A DNA stretch of 64,000 nt, taken from NCBI GenBank assembly GCA_035570275.1, contig DATMNI010000251.1, positions 1-64,000 of the forward strand, given 5' to 3'. This DNA is from DATMNI01 sp035570275 (lineage in GTDB: Bacteria; Acidobacteriota; Terriglobia; Bryobacterales; Bryobacteraceae). Shown here piece after piece: positions 42,585 to 53,600 of this stretch. The position numbers were made by a program, and so were the translations under genes. Every line of letters starts with the position of its first letter. The stretch's first letter is position 1. Under the pieces are notes generated by a model. That model was not told the DNA's origin and did not search any database. It saw only the letters and a list, made by a program, of their open reading frames with translations.

Positions 42585-45500
42585 ATGCAAGACATTCGGA
42601 ATAGATTTCACAAAACCTTGTGGTTTTGCGCGCTTGTGGCGATCGCAATTGCGGCTCCGATATGGGCGCCTCCAGCGTCCGCCCAAGTCTTGTACGGATC
42701 GCTGGTCGGCAACGTTACCGATCCTAACGGCGCGGTAATTCCAAAGGCGGCGGTCACGGTCACTGACCAGGATACCGGGGTGGTGACGACCACTGCCAGC
42801 GATTCCAGTGGGATGTATCAATTTATCGCTCTGCAGCCGGGCAGCTACATCGTCAAAGTCTCCGTCTCGGGATTCAAGACTTACGAAAGGCGCGGTGTGA
42901 CGATCAGCCTGAATAACGTCACTCGCGACGATGCCGCGCTTGAAGTCGGCAGCATCGAACAATCGGTCACTATTACAGAAGAGGCACTGGCGTTGCAGAC
43001 GGATCGCGCCGAAACGCGCTCGTCAGTCAGTTCGGTGGAGCTCGAGAACCTGCCGGTTCCGATTGGCCGCAATTACCAGCAGCTATACCGCACGATTCCC
43101 GGTATTTCGCCCCCCTTTAATTCGCACTCCATTCCATCGAACCCCTCGCGCTCCCTGGAATTCCACGTCAATGGCACCAGTGACGATCAGAACAATACCC
43201 GCATCGACGGCGTGAGCTCGACAACCGTGCAGTTGCCGCACATCGTTTCATATGTCCCTGCGCTCGAGTCCATCCAGGAAGTCAACGTGGTAACCAGCAG
43301 CTACGACGCCGAGCAGGGGTTGGCCGGCGGCGCCGCCATCAACGTGCAGATCAAGAGCGGCACCAACCAGCTACACGGATCGGCATTTGAATATCACAGT
43401 GACCAGCATCTGAAGGCATGGCCGGAATCGGTCCCTGCGGGCCAATCGCAAAAACCAAAGCTGGTTTACAACCAGTTCGGCGGCACAGTAGGTGGACCGA
43501 TCAAGAAGGACAAGTTATTCTACTTCCTGAGCTATGAAGGCAGCTACGATCACCGCAACGTCCAAAAGAAGGTGACGGTGCCGACCACTGCCATGAAGGC
43601 CGGGGACTTTTCTGAGTTTCTGTCGAGCGGGATCGTCATTTATAACCCCTACACCGACGCCACGGGGACTACACTGGCGGACACCTCGAAACGGCTGCCG
43701 ATGGCGGCGCCCGGCGACCCGCGCTGCAACACGGCTACCAATCCGAGCTGCCAGAATATCATTCCTCGAAGCCTGCTGAACACGCCGAGCGCGCTGATTG
43801 CGCAGAAGATCAACAGCCTCTTCCCGGCGCCAAACCTGCCGGGTCTCACCAATAACTATTTTGCTTCGGGCGGGTTCGCCTTTAACCGTAACACCCTCGA
43901 TAGCAAGGTCAATTGGAGCGTGAGCAACAAACTGAATGTCTTCGGACGCTTCAGTTTTCTGCATTATACAGATTTCACTCCGACCGTTTTTGGAACGGAT
44001 CTGCAGGGAACTCCTATAGGCGGCAGCAGCAATCCGGGCAACGGGCACGGCGAGACATACAGTGCGACATTCGGGGGGACCTACACATTCACCCCGGCCT
44101 TCGTCATGGATGCCTACTTCGGCTTTACCAGGCAGGGTACCATCTCCGAGCAGGTGGGACTCGGTAAGAACGTGGGCGCTGATGTCCTGGGGATCCCCGG
44201 GACGAATGGTACTCGCAAATTTGAGAGCGGCTGGCCCGAGTTTCAGTTTAACGGAGGCACCAGCGATTTCGCGATCGCCGGCAACGATACGAACTTCATG
44301 CCTTATTACCGGCACGATCCGCAATACCAATACGTGGTGAACCTGAACTGGACCCACGGCCGGCATAATGTACGGTTCGGCGGTGATATTTACCGCCAGG
44401 GCCTCAACCAGACGCAGGCGGAGTGGATCGGCGGGGGCTCGTTTTACGGATCCCAGGGCGGCTTCGATTTTGGCCGCAGCACTACGGCACTCTGCAAGGA
44501 CCCGCCGGTGTGCAGCAGCGCCACCTCGACGAACCGCGCCAACAGTTACGCGTCGCTCCTGCTCGGGGTGGCCGACCAGGCAAGCAAATCACTGCAGTTT
44601 CCCGACGTGTACTCGATACGATCGATGCTATACAGCGCCTATATTCGCGACCGCTGGAACGTAACCCCGAGGCTGACCCTCAGCTACGGCGTGCGTTGGG
44701 AGTATTTTCCCTATCCCTCCCGCGCCGATCGCGGCCTGGAACGCTACGACCCGACGATCAACAAGGTGCTGATCTGCGGCGTCGGTTCGGTTCCCGGCAA
44801 CTGCGGCGCCGACATCAGCAAGAAGCGCTTTTCCCCGCGCCTCGGCATCGCCTGGCGCGCCACGAATACGTTCGTGATCCGGGCCGGCTATGGAATGACC
44901 AACGATCCATACGAAGCCATGGAGCTGCAACGTAACAACTACCCCGTCATGGAGCCGTTTGGAATCCAACCGCCGAACAAATTCACTCCCGCGACTACGC
45001 TGGCCAGGGGAATCCCATCGCTCCCCGCAGCGCCAGGTCTTGGTAACGGAGTCATCGATATCCCGCTGAATGTCGGGTTCGGAGGCCAGCCCCAAAATCT
45101 GCACCGCGGCTATATTCAGTCGTGGAATTTTACGCTGCAGAAAGAGCTGGGTTGGGGTTTCACGGCACAGACCGGCTACGTGGCGACGCGTTCTGTTCGT
45201 CAGCTCGGGTTTATCGACATTAATGCCGCGCAGACTCCCTTCACCAATACTGACTCAGAGCCGCTCTTGCAGCGATACGGACGAACTGCCGCAACCACGT
45301 TTCTGGAACCGCTAGGCACGGGCCACTTCGATTCTCTCCAGACGTCCGTCCAGCGGCGGTTTGCCCACGGCCTGATGTTGAGTGTTAACCACACCTGGGG
45401 TAAGGCGATCAATCTGGTCGATGCCAGCTCCGGAACACCAGCCATTCAATCGATGAGCTACCTGAGCATGAACCGCGCGTTGACCGGCTACGATCACAAT

Positions 45501-46115
45501 CAGAACCTCGCCATCACCAGTATCTGGGACCTGCCGTTCGGCCACGGCCAAAAGTGGGCAGCCGGCAAAGGTGCGATCACCGGAATCGTTTCCGGGTGGC
45601 AGGTGAACAATATCGTCAGCGTGTTTGACGGCTCGCCCTTTAACGTGTCGGGGAACTGCGACGCGGCCTGGCCGGGCAATTCCCCGACCATGGTGGACAT
45701 CGTCGGAACGCCGAATAAGATTGGCAACAAATCCGGTTTCTGGTACGACCCCTCGGCGTTCGCCGACGTAATGAATCCGAACAGTCCGGGCGATTGCCGG
45801 CAGTCCCTCGGCACTTCCGGTTTCAATAACCTGCGCGGCCCCGGCGTCTTCAACTGGGATTTCGGCTTGTTTCGCGATTTTGCCGTTAAAGAGCGGCTCC
45901 ATATCCAGTTCCGCGCCGAGGTTTTCAACTTTACGAACACGCCTCATTTTTCCAACCCCGACAGCAGTCTCGGCGACGCCAACTCCATCGATCAGAGGAC
46001 CGGCCGTGTGATTGACCCCGGACCGTTCATGACGCTGAACAATGGCGTGACCGACCTGGCGCGCGAGGGCATCGACGAACGGCAGTTTCGATTTGGTCTG
46101 CGTATCCAGTTCTAA
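42585..46115 (+). CDS. Oar-like TonB-dependent receptor
   Basis: A 1176-residue outer-membrane protein. A signal peptide (ALVAIAIAAPIWAPPASAQ) is followed by a carboxypeptidase-regulatory domain (GSLVGNVTDPNGAVIPKAAV ... GFKTYERRGVTISLN), a plug (LENLPVPIGRNYQQLYRTIP, RIDGVSSTTVQLP, GGAAINVQIKSGTNQLHGSA) and a long beta-barrel ending FRFGLRIQF with a terminal Phe. This Acidobacterial family is believed to import or process large substrates. GGAGATCCT precedes the ATG. First of three genes with a TPR and a CRTAC1 protein, which suggests a shared uptake or degradation role. Confidence 0.92.
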   Translation: MQDIRNRFHKTLWFCALVAIAIAAPIWAPPASAQVLYGSLVGNVTDPNGAVIPKAAVTVTDQDTGVVTTTASDSSGMYQFIALQPGSYIVKVSVSGFKTYERRGVTISLNNVTRDDAALEVGSIEQSVTITEEALALQTDRAETRSSVSSVELENLPVPIGRNYQQLYRTIPGISPPFNSHSIPSNPSRSLEFHVNGTSDDQNNTRIDGVSSTTVQLPHIVSYVPALESIQEVNVVTSSYDAEQGLAGGAAINVQIKSGTNQLHGSAFEYHSDQHLKAWPESVPAGQSQKPKLVYNQFGGTVGGPIKKDKLFYFLSYEGSYDHRNVQKKVTVPTTAMKAGDFSEFLSSGIVIYNPYTDATGTTLADTSKRLPMAAPGDPRCNTATNPSCQNIIPRSLLNTPSALIAQKINSLFPAPNLPGLTNNYFASGGFAFNRNTLDSKVNWSVSNKLNVFGRFSFLHYTDFTPTVFGTDLQGTPIGGSSNPGNGHGETYSATFGGTYTFTPAFVMDAYFGFTRQGTISEQVGLGKNVGADVLGIPGTNGTRKFESGWPEFQFNGGTSDFAIAGNDTNFMPYYRHDPQYQYVVNLNWTHGRHNVRFGGDIYRQGLNQTQAEWIGGGSFYGSQGGFDFGRSTTALCKDPPVCSSATSTNRANSYASLLLGVADQASKSLQFPDVYSIRSMLYSAYIRDRWNVTPRLTLSYGVRWEYFPYPSRADRGLERYDPTINKVLICGVGSVPGNCGADISKKRFSPRLGIAWRATNTFVIRAGYGMTNDPYEAMELQRNNYPVMEPFGIQPPNKFTPATTLARGIPSLPAAPGLGNGVIDIPLNVGFGGQPQNLHRGYIQSWNFTLQKELGWGFTAQTGYVATRSVRQLGFIDINAAQTPFTNTDSEPLLQRYGRTAATTFLEPLGTGHFDSLQTSVQRRFAHGLMLSVNHTWGKAINLVDASSGTPAIQSMSYLSMNRALTGYDHNQNLAITSIWDLPFGHGQKWAAGKGAITGIVSGWQVNNIVSVFDGSPFNVSGNCDAAWPGNSPTMVDIVGTPNKIGNKSGFWYDPSAFADVMNPNSPGDCRQSLGTSGFNNLRGPGVFNWDFGLFRDFAVKERLHIQFRAEVFNFTNTPHFSNPDSSLGDANSIDQRTGRVIDPGPFMTLNNGVTDLAREGIDERQFRFGLRIQF

Positions 46116-46147
46116 GCGGTGTGCGCCGGGTATAGCAGCACCTCGTT

Positions 46148-47527
46148 ATGATGCGGCTCTCTTGGGTTTTCCTGGCATACGCGCTTTACGGTGCCGGCAT
46201 TCCCGATCTGCCGCTCGTCAATACCTCTGGTTTTCTTCCGGTCATTCGAGCCCAGATTGAGCAAGCCGCGGCCGCGGCCAGGGCGCGCCCGCGCGACGCG
46301 CAAGCCGCCGGTATGCTAGCCATGACGCTGCACGCCTACAGTCAGTACGATGCAGCGGGGCCCGTATATTCACGCGCGCACCTCCTGGAACCGCGGAATT
46401 TCGACTGGGTCTACCTGCTGGGCGCGGTCGAGATGGCGCAGGGCCAGTTCGATTCCGCTGTAGAATCATTTCAAATCGCGCTTCGGATTCGACCTGACGA
46501 TCTGGTTACGGAGTTGCGTCTGGCAGACTGCCTGACGGCGCTCGCGAAATGGGATGACGCGGGCGCGCATTACTACCGTATCCTCGACAGGCATCCCGAC
46601 TGTGCTCAGGCGTGGTACGGGCTCGGCCGGGTGCAGACGGCGAAACGCGAGCATACCGCGGCACTGCAATCGTATGGCAAAGCGTGCGAGGTCTTTCCGG
46701 CATACGGGGCCGCTCACTTCGCGCTGGCCGGCGAACTGCGCCTGCTGGGCAATAAGGCCGAAATGGGACGGCACCTCACGGTCTACGCGAAAAATGTGAC
46801 CGTTGAAGCGCCTCTCGACGATCCCTTATTCAAGCGCATTCACGAGCTCAACATGGGCGTCCAGGCTCACCTGCAGCGCGCCGCCGAGTTGGAAAAGGCT
46901 GGGCTGCTGCAGGAAGCCGTTGGCGAGAATGAAGCCGCTCTCGCCGTCGATCCCCGCGACGTGCAGGTACACATCAATCTCATATCGCTGTTCGCGCGGA
47001 TGGCCGACCCGGCAAAGGCTCAGCAGCACTTTGAAGCCGCCATCGCGCTGGACCCGGGCCGCTCCGACGCCTGGTATAACGATGGAGTCCTCCTTTTCAA
47101 ACAGCAGAATTACGCCGGCGCCGAAGAGGCATTTCGTAAGGCTCTCGACATCAACCCGGATTATGCGGAGGCCCACAACAATCTAGGTGCGATTTACGAG
47201 CAAGAGGGCCACCTGGACGATGCCGCCAAAGAATTTCGCCAAGCGATCGCGGACCGGCCGGACTATCCCCTCGCGCGCTTTCATTTGGGTCGCATCTTAG
47301 TGAACGGGCAGAGATACGATGAGGCCATCCAGCAATTCCTGAGGGCGCTTTCTCCCGAGGACGACCAGACCACTTTCTATCTATATGCGCTGGCCGCAAC
47401 GTATGAGCGCGCGGGCGATCGTGCGCATGCGCTGGCATATTTCCAAAAAGCGCACGATGCAGCCGTTGCGCACGGCCAATCAGAGATGCTTACCAGCATC
47501 GACCGCGATCTGAAAGCGCTCCACTGA
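46148..47527 (+). CDS. Exported TPR-repeat protein
   Basis: A 459-residue protein with an N-terminal hydrophobic leader (LSWVFLAYALYGAGIP). TPR units follow: AAGMLAMTLHAYSQYDAAGP, WVYLLGAVEMAQGQFDSAVE, AWYGLGRVQTAKREHTAALQ, AWYNDGVLLFKQQNYAGAEE, AHNNLGAIYEQEGHLDDAAK, ARFHLGRILVNGQRYDEAIQ. It is 32 bases after the TonB receptor gene and six before the CRTAC1 gene, forming one unit. Probably a periplasmic scaffold for the receptor or CRTAC1 partner. Confidence 0.88.
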   Translation: MMRLSWVFLAYALYGAGIPDLPLVNTSGFLPVIRAQIEQAAAAARARPRDAQAAGMLAMTLHAYSQYDAAGPVYSRAHLLEPRNFDWVYLLGAVEMAQGQFDSAVESFQIALRIRPDDLVTELRLADCLTALAKWDDAGAHYYRILDRHPDCAQAWYGLGRVQTAKREHTAALQSYGKACEVFPAYGAAHFALAGELRLLGNKAEMGRHLTVYAKNVTVEAPLDDPLFKRIHELNMGVQAHLQRAAELEKAGLLQEAVGENEAALAVDPRDVQVHINLISLFARMADPAKAQQHFEAAIALDPGRSDAWYNDGVLLFKQQNYAGAEEAFRKALDINPDYAEAHNNLGAIYEQEGHLDDAAKEFRQAIADRPDYPLARFHLGRILVNGQRYDEAIQQFLRALSPEDDQTTFYLYALAATYERAGDRAHALAYFQKAHDAAVAHGQSEMLTSIDRDLKALH

Positions 47528-47533
47528 CAGGCG

Positions 47534-49252
47534 ATGACATTCAACCGCCGCCATTTCCTGAAAGGTCTCGCCGCCGGCGCTATCCACCTGCCCAGCGCCC
47601 TGCCCGTCGCCCGGGCCGCCGAACCGCCGATGTTCCGTGACGCGGCAGCCGAGGCCGGTCTCAACTTTCATCATTTCAATTTTGCCACCGGCCATCATTA
47701 CATGCCGGAGATTATGGGCGCCGGCGCCGCCCTGTTCGACTACGACAATGATGGCGATCTGGACATTTATCTAGTCCAGGGCACGCGCCTCGACCCCGCG
47801 GGCAAGCTTGTCTCCCCGCCTCCACCTGGCTGGAAGCCCGGCAATCGGCTATTCAAGAACATGCTGGCGGAGACCGGCGAACTGCGCTTCGTCGATGTTA
47901 CCGAAAAGGCCGGTGTGGGGCACATCGGTTACGGTATGGGCGTGGCTGCAGGGGACTACGATAACGATGGCTTTCTTGACCTGTATGTGACAAACTTCGG
48001 AAATAACGTGCTATATCACAACAACGGTGATGGGACGTTTACCGATGTCACGCTGGAGGCGGGAGTCGGGGATCCGCATTGGTCGACCAGCGCTGCCTGG
48101 GTGGATTTCGATGGCGATGGTTATCTCGATCTGTTTGTCTGCAACTACGTCGATTTTACAGTCAAAGGCAATCGTGGCTGTTTTTCCCCTACTGGCGAAC
48201 CGGACTATTGCACGCCTAAGATGTACCATGCGGTGCCCTCCCGGCTCTTTCGAAATTTGCGGAATGGGCGATTCGAGGATGTCACCGAGCCCTCCCGCAT
48301 CAACAGTGTATACGGGCCGGCCCTCGGCGTTCTGAGCGCCGATTTCGACGGCGACGGCCGTGCCGACATTTATGTGGCTAATGATACCGCCCAGAATCAC
48401 CTTTGGCTGAACCAGGGCGACGGCACGTTTCGTGAATCGGCGCTCGAACATGGCGTGGCCTACAGCGGCGACGGGCTAGCCAAAGCAGGCATGGGCGTGA
48501 CTCTCGCGGACGTCCAAAACGACGGTGGCGAGATGCTACTCGTGACTAACCTCACCGGCGAGGGTGTCACTGCATTTCGCGGCAACGCGCCGGGCCAGTT
48601 CGATGACGTGACTGCCGAAGTTGGCCTCCTTCAATCTACGTTCGGCTACACCGGTTTCGGCGTGCAGTGGTTTGACTATGACAACGATGGCTGGCTGGAT
48701 CTCTTCATCGCTAACGGCGCGGTGGCGCTCTCGGGATCCGATCGCGGTGGAATGTCCCGTTATGCTCAACGCAAGCAGTTGTTTCACAACCAGGGCCGCG
48801 GGAAACCATTTCGTGAGACCTCTGGCCTTGCCGGAGCGGCGTTCCAGGTTAATGAAGTCAGCCGTGCGGCCGCAATCGGCGATATCGATAACGACGGGGC
48901 TCTCGACATTCTTGTAACCAACAACAACGGGCCCGTGCGCCTGCTTCGTAACCAGGCGGCCAAGAGCGGCCACTGGCTCGTCCTGAAGCTCGAGTCGGCA
49001 GGCACTAACCGGTTCGCCATCGGTGCGCGCGTCGCTGTGTTGAGGCATGGCCAGGACCCGTTATGGCGCCGCGTCCATACGGATTCCAGCTATCTCAGCT
49101 CCCATGATGTCCGCGCGCATTTCGGACTTGGCGATAAACCGGAGATCGAGGCCGTGGTGGTCCGCTGGCCCGACGGTTCGCGAGAACGTTTTGAAGGAAT
49201 CAAATCCGACCGCATAGCCACGCTGCGCCGTGGATCGGGAAAACAGGTTTGA
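47534..49252 (+). CDS. CRTAC1-family protein (FG-GAP/VCBS plus ASPIC/UnbV)
   Basis: A 572-residue exported protein with a Tat leader (NRRHFLKGLAAGA). Calcium-binding FG-GAP/VCBS repeats recur: LFDYDNDGDLDIYLVQG, AAGDYDNDGFLDLYVTNFG, WVDFDGDGYLDLFVCNYVD, SADFDGDGRADIYVANDTA, WFDYDNDGWLDLFIANG, IGDIDNDGALDILVTNN. The C-terminal ASPIC/UnbV domain has IGARVAVLRHGQDPLWRRVH, SYLSSHDVRAHFGLG and AVVVRWPDGSRERFEG. It forms a seven-bladed propeller-like surface protein of unknown ligand. Third gene of the triad. Confidence 0.93.
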   Translation: MTFNRRHFLKGLAAGAIHLPSALPVARAAEPPMFRDAAAEAGLNFHHFNFATGHHYMPEIMGAGAALFDYDNDGDLDIYLVQGTRLDPAGKLVSPPPPGWKPGNRLFKNMLAETGELRFVDVTEKAGVGHIGYGMGVAAGDYDNDGFLDLYVTNFGNNVLYHNNGDGTFTDVTLEAGVGDPHWSTSAAWVDFDGDGYLDLFVCNYVDFTVKGNRGCFSPTGEPDYCTPKMYHAVPSRLFRNLRNGRFEDVTEPSRINSVYGPALGVLSADFDGDGRADIYVANDTAQNHLWLNQGDGTFRESALEHGVAYSGDGLAKAGMGVTLADVQNDGGEMLLVTNLTGEGVTAFRGNAPGQFDDVTAEVGLLQSTFGYTGFGVQWFDYDNDGWLDLFIANGAVALSGSDRGGMSRYAQRKQLFHNQGRGKPFRETSGLAGAAFQVNEVSRAAAIGDIDNDGALDILVTNNNGPVRLLRNQAAKSGHWLVLKLESAGTNRFAIGARVAVLRHGQDPLWRRVHTDSSYLSSHDVRAHFGLGDKPEIEAVVVRWPDGSRERFEGIKSDRIATLRRGSGKQV

Positions 49253-49320
49253 TGCTCGCCCGGCCGTTGCGCGAGTTGAGGAGCAATCCTCGCGTGCCAG
49301 GTGTCACCATTGCAAGGACT

Positions 49321-50694
49321 TCAAAACCGTGTCACTTCCGTAAAGTTAAATCCCCGCACCTTCATCGCCGGGGCTACCATGTCGAAGGCTTCCTCGCCCG
49401 AAGCGCGCATTGCCGGGCCGATCGCCTCTACGTTCGAGAGCATCTCCATCAGCCCGACGTTGAAGCGGAAATTGCGCACGCCGGCGGTCACGCGGCCGGC
49501 TTCCACCAGGAACGTGCCGTCGCGGGTCATGCCGGTGAAAATCTTTTCGTAGGGGTCCACCTCGCGGATGTACCAGAGGCGCGTCACCAGGATTCCGCGT
49601 TCGGTGGATGCGACCATTTCGTCCACGCTGGTGTTGCCACCCGAAATCACGATGTTCGCGGGCGCTTCGCCGTATTCGTTGGGCAGGGGCAGTCCGTGGC
49701 CCGTGGGCGCAACACGTTCCAGTGCGGCGGCCTGGCGGCTATAGGCGATCTCGCGCACCACGCCGCGGTCCACCAGCGTGAGGCGGCGGCGCGGCACGCC
49801 TTCGCCATCGAATGGCGCGCCCGATTGCGCGGCGTGAAGCGCATCGTCGTGGATGGTGATGTTCTCGCCGAAAAGCTTGTGGCCGATGCGGTCGTTCAAA
49901 AAGCTGCGGCCGTCGCGAATGGCGGTAGCGCTGAAGTCGCCGAACATCTGGCCCACCAGGTCGAGCACCGCGGCCGGTTCCAGGATCACGGTGTAACGGT
50001 CAGGCGGCAACTCGCGGGGATCGCCCGATTCCGCCGCCTTGCGGGCCGCGGTTTGCGCCAGTTGGAGCGGGTCCAGGTCCGCCAGATTGCAAGCGCTGGC
50101 CTTGGCCCAGCCGGAACTGCCGCCGGCCATGGCGGTGATGGAGAACCGCGCCAGGGTTTCGGAGTGGCGGCAGGCCACGCCGCGCGAATTGAAGAGCGCG
50201 AAGACCGATTCGCCGGTGGAATAGATGCCGGCCGCGGTCTGGCCCGCCGATTCCACCACGCCGATAGCGGCAGCCACCGCCCGCGCGCGCTCCTCCGGCG
50301 TGGCCTGCGCGGTGGCTTCGAAATGCCGGGCCGGGCCTGGCCCAATGGGGGGGCAGTCTGCGGGTTCGGCCAGGGGCAGCAGGTCGGCATCCGGCTCCAT
50401 CAGCCGCGCCAGGGCCACGGACTGCTCCACCACCGCGCGGATGTCGTCCCGGTCCAGCCGGTTGGTGGAGGCCCGCGCCGTGCGGCCATCAATCAGCGGA
50501 CGCACCGAAAGCTGCGTGGTGCGCTCGGCCACATTTTGGTGGATCCCGTTGTTGGCGAACCGCGTCAGCGCTTCGTAATCGCTCCCGATGATGGCTTCGA
50601 TTTCGGTTACACCCAGCGCGCGGGCAGCGTCCACCACCTGGCTGAAGATTTCCTCAGCCGGCGTTCCCTTAGCCGGCGCTCCCTTATCCGGCAT
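49321..50694 (-). CDS. pmbA: PmbA/TldE-like subunit of the TldD/TldE protease
   Basis: A 457-residue protein of the PmbA family: FSQVVDAARALGVTEIEAII, the SVRPLIDGRTARASTN strand, DLDPLQLAQTAARKAAES, LEPAAVLDLVGQMFGDFSAT, FDGEGVPRRRLTLVDRGVV and NFRFNVGLMEMLSNVEAIGP at the end. It lacks the zinc HExxxH of TldD, as expected for TldE. With TldD it forms a heterodimeric metalloprotease used on modified peptides and antitoxins. The start at 50694 overlaps the tldD stop by about 11 bases. Confidence 0.9.
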   Translation of the reverse strand: MPDKGAPAKGTPAEEIFSQVVDAARALGVTEIEAIIGSDYEALTRFANNGIHQNVAERTTQLSVRPLIDGRTARASTNRLDRDDIRAVVEQSVALARLMEPDADLLPLAEPADCPPIGPGPARHFEATAQATPEERARAVAAAIGVVESAGQTAAGIYSTGESVFALFNSRGVACRHSETLARFSITAMAGGSSGWAKASACNLADLDPLQLAQTAARKAAESGDPRELPPDRYTVILEPAAVLDLVGQMFGDFSATAIRDGRSFLNDRIGHKLFGENITIHDDALHAAQSGAPFDGEGVPRRRLTLVDRGVVREIAYSRQAAALERVAPTGHGLPLPNEYGEAPANIVISGGNTSVDEMVASTERGILVTRLWYIREVDPYEKIFTGMTRDGTFLVEAGRVTAGVRNFRFNVGLMEMLSNVEAIGPAMRASGEEAFDMVAPAMKVRGFNFTEVTRF

Positions 50695-52141
50695 ACGCGC
50701 TCCCAACCTTTATCTTGCGGAAACGCGACGGGCTGGCGCCGTGGCCCGTACCCATCACCTGCTCCGGCTGTCCTTTGCCGCAATTGGGCACGCCCCACAG
50801 TGTCCAGTGGTCGCGGTTGGCGATGGCGTCACAGGCGTTCCAGAACTCCGTCGAGATGCCGCTGTAGCTCGGGTTCTTGAGCATTCGGACGCGCTTACCA
50901 TGACGAATCTCCCAGCCCACCTCGCAGCCGAACTGAAAGTTGTAGCGCTTGTCGTCGATCGACCAGCTTCGGTTGGTCTCCATGTAGATGCCGTGATCCA
51001 CGTCGAAGACCTCCTCCAACGATTGCTCCCCGGGCTCCAGGCTCACGTTGGTCATGCGGATCAACGGCAGGCGCGACCATCCGTCGGCGCGCATGCAGCC
51101 GTTGGAGCGCGGTTGCCCGATTTCGGCCGCCGTCTCGCGCGACGTCATATAGCCCACAAACCGCCCGGCGCGAATGATGTCGTTGCGCTGCGCCGGCACG
51201 CCTTCGTCATCGAACGCGAACGTGCCCAATCCCGGACCGTGTTCGGCGCGCGCGTCACACACCACGTTGACGATTTCCGAGCCGTAGCGAAGGTGGTCGA
51301 GCTGGTCGAGCGTGAGGAAGCTCATGCCCGCATAGTTGGCCTCGGTGCCCAGCACCCGGTCGAGTTCGATGGGGTGGCCGATGGATTCGTGAATCTGCAG
51401 GCCGAGTTGCGAGCTTTCCAGTATCAGGTCGAATTCGCCGGCGGGACATTGATCGGCCGCGTGCAGCGCCACCGCCTCCTCGGCCACGCGCGGCGCGTTC
51501 TCGAGGAGCCCCAACTCCGCCACCAGTTCGTAGCCCTTGAGTTGGTATTGGCCGCCGAAGGAATTAGGGTACGACCGCTTTTGGATCTCGCCCTCCCGGT
51601 AGCTGAGCGCCGAATAACCGGCGCCGGAGAGATACCGGGTCTGGTCGATAAGGCTGCCGAGCGTGGAGGCGAAGACCTGGCGGCGGCGCTCGAAGTGCAT
51701 GGAGGCCTCGGCCAGGTTGACGCCGGAGTTGCGCCGCAATTCAGCGTCCACCGCCAGCAGGACCGCCAGGTTTTGATCGGCCGGCACGGCGAAGGGGTCG
51801 ATGGCGATGGGCGACACCCAGGTGGCTTCGAAACGGTCTTCGGGCGCCAGGGCGACATCGCGCTTCTTGGCGGCGGTGCCGGCCTGGGCGATCTGGAGCG
51901 CCAGCCGGGCGGCGGATTCCACGCCATCGCGGCTCAAATCGTCGGTGGCAGCGAAGCCCCAGCAGCCATGGGCCAGCACGCGGATGCCTACGCCTGCCGA
52001 TTCGGAGCTGCCCACGTGCCCGATCTTGCCGTTCTTGGTGGCGATATCGCGCTCGCTGGTTTCGATGGCGCGCACGTCGGCATAAGTCACGCCGCGGCGC
52101 GCCACGGCGTCGAGAGCGGCCAGCGCTAATTCCTTCGGCAT
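50684..52141 (-). CDS. tldD: TldD metalloprotease subunit
   Basis: A 485-residue TldD homologue. The zinc site is in LQIHESIGHPIELDRVLG (HExxxH), with RSNGCMRADG and IYMETNRSWSIDDKRYNFQF further on. The N-terminus has the family domain (YADVRAIETSERDIATKNGK IG). It is the middle gene of thrC-tldD-pmbA on the minus strand, 20 bases after thrC. In other bacteria TldD/TldE matures RiPPs such as microcin B17; no RiPP precursor is seen here. Confidence 0.93.
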   Translation of the reverse strand: MPKELALAALDAVARRGVTYADVRAIETSERDIATKNGKIGHVGSSESAGVGIRVLAHGCWGFAATDDLSRDGVESAARLALQIAQAGTAAKKRDVALAPEDRFEATWVSPIAIDPFAVPADQNLAVLLAVDAELRRNSGVNLAEASMHFERRRQVFASTLGSLIDQTRYLSGAGYSALSYREGEIQKRSYPNSFGGQYQLKGYELVAELGLLENAPRVAEEAVALHAADQCPAGEFDLILESSQLGLQIHESIGHPIELDRVLGTEANYAGMSFLTLDQLDHLRYGSEIVNVVCDARAEHGPGLGTFAFDDEGVPAQRNDIIRAGRFVGYMTSRETAAEIGQPRSNGCMRADGWSRLPLIRMTNVSLEPGEQSLEEVFDVDHGIYMETNRSWSIDDKRYNFQFGCEVGWEIRHGKRVRMLKNPSYSGISTEFWNACDAIANRDHWTLWGVPNCGKGQPEQVMGTGHGASPSRFRKIKVGSAYAG

Positions 52142-52161
52142 TGTCTGTCACCTCGGTGTGA

Positions 52162-53388
<1,227 letters not shown>

Positions 53389-53600
53389 GTAAAAAGTCTA
53401 TCATTTGGCACCGGTTTGGCTGGGTGCGGGAGGTGGGCGTGGCAGGTGGGTTAGACTGGCAGGACGGGCCTCGGGCGGGGCCTTCCAAGGGGTGGCGCAT
53501 GATCTCCTGGGTTGCGATGGAGAGAGTCGTGGAACGACAGATGGCGTCGGATGCCGCGTACCGCAAACTGGCCGCCGGAAGACCGCTGCGTTCCGATGCC

